A DNA stretch of 45,696 nucleotides from Candidatus Hydrogenedentota bacterium (GTDB taxonomy: Bacteria; Hydrogenedentota; Hydrogenedentia; Hydrogenedentales; JAGMZX01): assembly GCA_029556545.1 (NCBI GenBank), contig JAKQEQ010000122.1, positions 1 to 45,696 on the forward strand, written 5' to 3'. The position numbers and the translations under genes are program-made. Below the pieces are notes generated by a model. That model was not told the DNA's origin and ran no database searches. It worked only from the letters and a program-made list of their open reading frames with translations. Shown here one piece after another: positions 43,627-45,696 of this stretch (position 1 is the stretch's first letter; every line of letters begins with the position of its first letter).

Positions 43627-44711
43627 GTTTCGACAAGGTCCTCGACCAGACCGTGGCGGTGCGCCTCTTGCGCCGCCTGCTGCGTCGCGGGCGCGTTCCG
43701 CACGGCCTGCTGTTCTGGGGGCCGGACGGTGTGGGCAAGCGTCTCGCCGCCGCTGAAATGGCCAAAGCCGTAAATTGCACGGGCGGCCAAGGCGACGACG
43801 CCTGCGACACCTGTCTCCCGTGCCGCAAGACCGAGCAGGGAAACCATCCCGACGTCATGTATCTCGTTCCGGTTAAGCGTGCGCGCATCATCAACGTGGA
43901 GGCCATTGATTCGGTCAATGAAATGGCCTCGCTGCGGCCTTACGAAGGCGCTCGCCGCGTGTTCATCTTCGAGGATGCGGACCGCATGAACGCGCCCGCC
44001 CAGAATCACTTCCTCAAAACGCTGGAAGAACCGCCCGGCAACGCATTGTTCCTTCTGGTGACGGCATCCCCGCGGGCGTTGCTGCCCACCATCCGCTCGC
44101 GCTGCCAGCAGGTGCGCTTCGGGGCGTTGCGCCCCGAGACCGTCGCCGCGCTTCTCCTCGAGCGGCGGGACCTGCCCCGCGAAACCGCCGGCGCCATTGC
44201 GGCGTTGTCCCAGGGGCAGATGGCGCGCGCCCTGAGTCTGGTCGATTCGGACAACCGCGACGTCGTGATCGATATCACGCGACGCCTCGCAACGGGCGAC
44301 GACCCCTTAGCGGTCAGCGACGAATTCGCGGGATTCCTGGCCGCCCGGAAGGCTGCCGCCGAGGCCGCCGTGAAGGGCGAGACGCTCCCCGAAGACGTGG
44401 CCGATATGACCCGTGAAGACCGCGAAGCGCTCAAGGAGGAGCAGGTGGCCGCCGCAGTCGCGCGGTTCCGCAGGGACCTCATGGAGTTATTGTACTTGTT
44501 TGAGACTTGGTACCGGGACGCGATGGTGCTTCGCGCTACGGGCGAGGAGGGTCGCGTCCTGAATCGCGACCACCTCGATTTTCTGCGCGGCGCCCCCGAG
44601 GGCGATTATGGAGGCAAGCTCGCGGCCATCGAGAAGGCGCGCGTCTATATCGAACGATTCCTCAATGAAGAACGCGTATTTCGCGACCTCTTCTTTGAAC
44701 TGGCGGCGTAG
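43623..44711 (+). CDS. holB: DNA polymerase III subunit delta'
   Basis: The delta' subunit is part of the clamp loader. The 362-residue protein has HGLLFWGPDGVGKRLAAAEMA (a Walker-A-like loop with Arg after GK, consistent with a non-hydrolysing subunit) and a four-Cys zinc module (Cys 52, 61, 64, 67). NHFLKTLEEPPGNALFLLVT and SRCQQVRFGAL are further AAA+ clamp-loader motifs. The C-terminal region is helical. It is coupled to tmk and followed by ricT, as in Firmicutes tmk-holB-ricT clusters. Confidence 0.92.
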   Translation: MSFDKVLDQTVAVRLLRRLLRRGRVPHGLLFWGPDGVGKRLAAAEMAKAVNCTGGQGDDACDTCLPCRKTEQGNHPDVMYLVPVKRARIINVEAIDSVNEMASLRPYEGARRVFIFEDADRMNAPAQNHFLKTLEEPPGNALFLLVTASPRALLPTIRSRCQQVRFGALRPETVAALLLERRDLPRETAGAIAALSQGQMARALSLVDSDNRDVVIDITRRLATGDDPLAVSDEFAGFLAARKAAAEAAVKGETLPEDVADMTREDREALKEEQVAAAVARFRRDLMELLYLFETWYRDAMVLRATGEEGRVLNRDHLDFLRGAPEGDYGGKLAAIEKARVYIERFLNEERVFRDLFFELAA

Positions 44712-44718
44712 TCCGCAC

Positions 44719-44770
44719 GTGGCATGGGCATCTTGCCCATGAGAGTCCACGGGCGGGACGCCCGTGCCAC
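44719..44770. repeat. Double-hairpin intergenic element
   Basis: GTGGCA (44719-44724) and TGCCAC (44765-44770) bound two hairpins: CATGGGCA-TCT-TGCCCATG (44723-44741) and CACGGGCG-GGA-CGCCCGTG (44748-44766). It fills most of the 73-nt gap between holB and ricT. Elements of this kind (translating as HGRDARAT) are dispersed in Planctomycete-like genomes. A degenerate relative lies near 4454-4490. Confidence 0.7.
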
Positions 44771-44784
44771 AGGGAGACGGCAGC

Positions 44785-45696
44785 ATGCAATTAGTCAAGG
44801 TCCGGTTGCGCAAGCCGCGCCGGGTGTTCTCTTTCCTCAGTTACGACCTCGTCCTGAAACGCGACGACGCCTGCATCGTGCAGAGCGACCGCGGGCTCGA
44901 ATACGGCATATGCATCCTGCCGCCCGAGCCGATATACGACGATGCGCCGCCGCGCACCAACATGCGCGTCGTGCGTCGCGTTAACGACGACGATCAGCGC
45001 ACGCATCTGCAACTGATCGAAGAAGAGAAGAAGGCCTACGGCGTCTGCCTCGACAAGATCAAGCAGCGGCGCATGCCGATGAAACTCGTTGACGCGGAGT
45101 ACACCTTCGATAAGCGCAAGATCGTCTTCTACTTCACCGCCGAGGACCGCGTGGATTTCCGCGAACTGGTCCGCGACCTGGCCCACGATCTCAAGACGCG
45201 CATCGAACTGCGCCATATTCAGGTGCGCGATGAGGCGAAGATGGTCGGGGGCATCGGCTCGTGCGGCCGCGAACTCTGCTGCAGCACGTGGCTCAACGAA
45301 TTCAAGCCCATCTCGATGCGCATGGCCAAGCGCCAGAACCTGTCGCTGAATCCGTCGAAGATCAGCGGGCAATGCGGTCGTTTGCTCTGCTGCCTCAGCT
45401 ATGAGAACGAGCTCTACGAGAGTTTCAAGAAGAAGAAGCTCAAAGCCGCCGCCGAAGCCGCCGAAGCCGCCCCGACGGAAGAGGAAGAGGACGCGCTCGC
45501 GGCGGAATTGGACGATGCGCCGGACGAACGCAATGAAGCCGAAGAGGTCGTCGTCTCGGCGGAACCCGAACCGGACGGCGGCGCGCCCGAGGAGGCTGCG
45601 GGCGGCCCCCCGCGGTTCGGCGACGACACGCGCGGAGCAGGCGGTCGCGGCGGGTCGCGGCGGCGTAACAAGCGCAAGCGCGGCTTCGGCGGCGGC
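44785..45696 (+). CDS. ricT: RicT/YaaT (PSP1-domain) protein, 3' end beyond window
   Basis: The frame is open from ATG 44785 (GGGAGA at 10 nt) to the last base: 304 codons, no stop. The first about 215 residues match the PSP1/RicT family: EYGICILPPEP, FYFTAEDRVDFRELVRDLAHDL, RIELRHIQVRDEAKMVGGIG, and Cys clusters SCGRELCC and QCGRLLCC that in RicT bind an iron-sulfur cluster. RicT with RicA and RicF influences RNase Y and mRNA maturation in Bacillus. The tail is long, Ala/Glu-rich, then Arg/Gly-rich (GGRGGSRRRNKRKRGFGGG), unlike short-tailed homologues. Confidence 0.9.
   Translation, partial: MQLVKVRLRKPRRVFSFLSYDLVLKRDDACIVQSDRGLEYGICILPPEPIYDDAPPRTNMRVVRRVNDDDQRTHLQLIEEEKKAYGVCLDKIKQRRMPMKLVDAEYTFDKRKIVFYFTAEDRVDFRELVRDLAHDLKTRIELRHIQVRDEAKMVGGIGSCGRELCCSTWLNEFKPISMRMAKRQNLSLNPSKISGQCGRLLCCLSYENELYESFKKKKLKAAAEAAEAAPTEEEEDALAAELDDAPDERNEAEEVVVSAEPEPDGGAPEEAAGGPPRFGDDTRGAGGRGGSRRRNKRKRGFGGG

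Overview
The window is GC-rich bacterial chromosome with dense coding on both strands, many four-base ATGA stop/start overlaps, and frequent GTG/TTG starts. Tat-exported Gfo/Idh/MocA oxidoreductase, VCBS-repeat and PhoD proteins, a rhamnose mutarotase/fucose-isomerase pair, and short GC-rich intergenic palindromes together recall Candidatus Hydrogenedentota or Planctomycete-like lineages. That placement is inference, since no rRNA or other marker is present to settle it.

Layout. 1-4.4 kb: a small membrane protein, a CBS protein, a sugar isomerase with its mutarotase, a DUF433/PIN toxin-antitoxin pair, a 42-residue small protein and a 75-residue basic/acidic protein. 4.5-8.3 kb: O-methyltransferase, EngB GTPase, an LRAT-like protein with a TerB-like protein, and a secreted esterase. 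8.3-8.9 kb: a two-gene nucleotidyltransferase module behind a palindromic promoter. 8.95-14.15 kb (minus strand): one operon running htrA-like protease (four PDZ domains), inactive protease paralogue, folM-like, folB, folK, folE.

14.2-19.6 kb is the most unusual stretch: gene-poor, AT-richer and repeat-laden. It carries three unrelated exported proteins of unknown function, each preceded by a copy of the same hairpin-forming repeat. 19.7-25.5 kb: a GT-B-like protein, a PTS enzyme I homologue, a PerR/ferritin/peroxiredoxin cluster behind a 23-bp palindrome, and a glutamine amidotransferase. 25.8-34.9 kb: envelope and exported proteins (SGNH hydrolase with membrane domain, VCBS protein, oxidoreductase, PhoD phosphatase, membrane-bound sulfatase-like protein lacking its catalytic residues) and an orphan HicB.

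35.0-45.7 kb is housekeeping: secA, an anchored unknown, a TPR protein, hslV, then infC-rpmI-rplT-hisA-tyrA-tmk-holB-ricT in one direction. The infC run has a consensus-like sigma-70 promoter, a leader with an intrinsic terminator, and an AUC start codon for infC. The last gene, ricT, runs off the end of the window.

The best candidates for something undescribed are the repeat-plus-exported-gene array at 14.9-19.6 kb, the infC leader, the coupled active/inactive protease pair ahead of the folate genes, and the small-protein locus at 3.8-4.1 kb.
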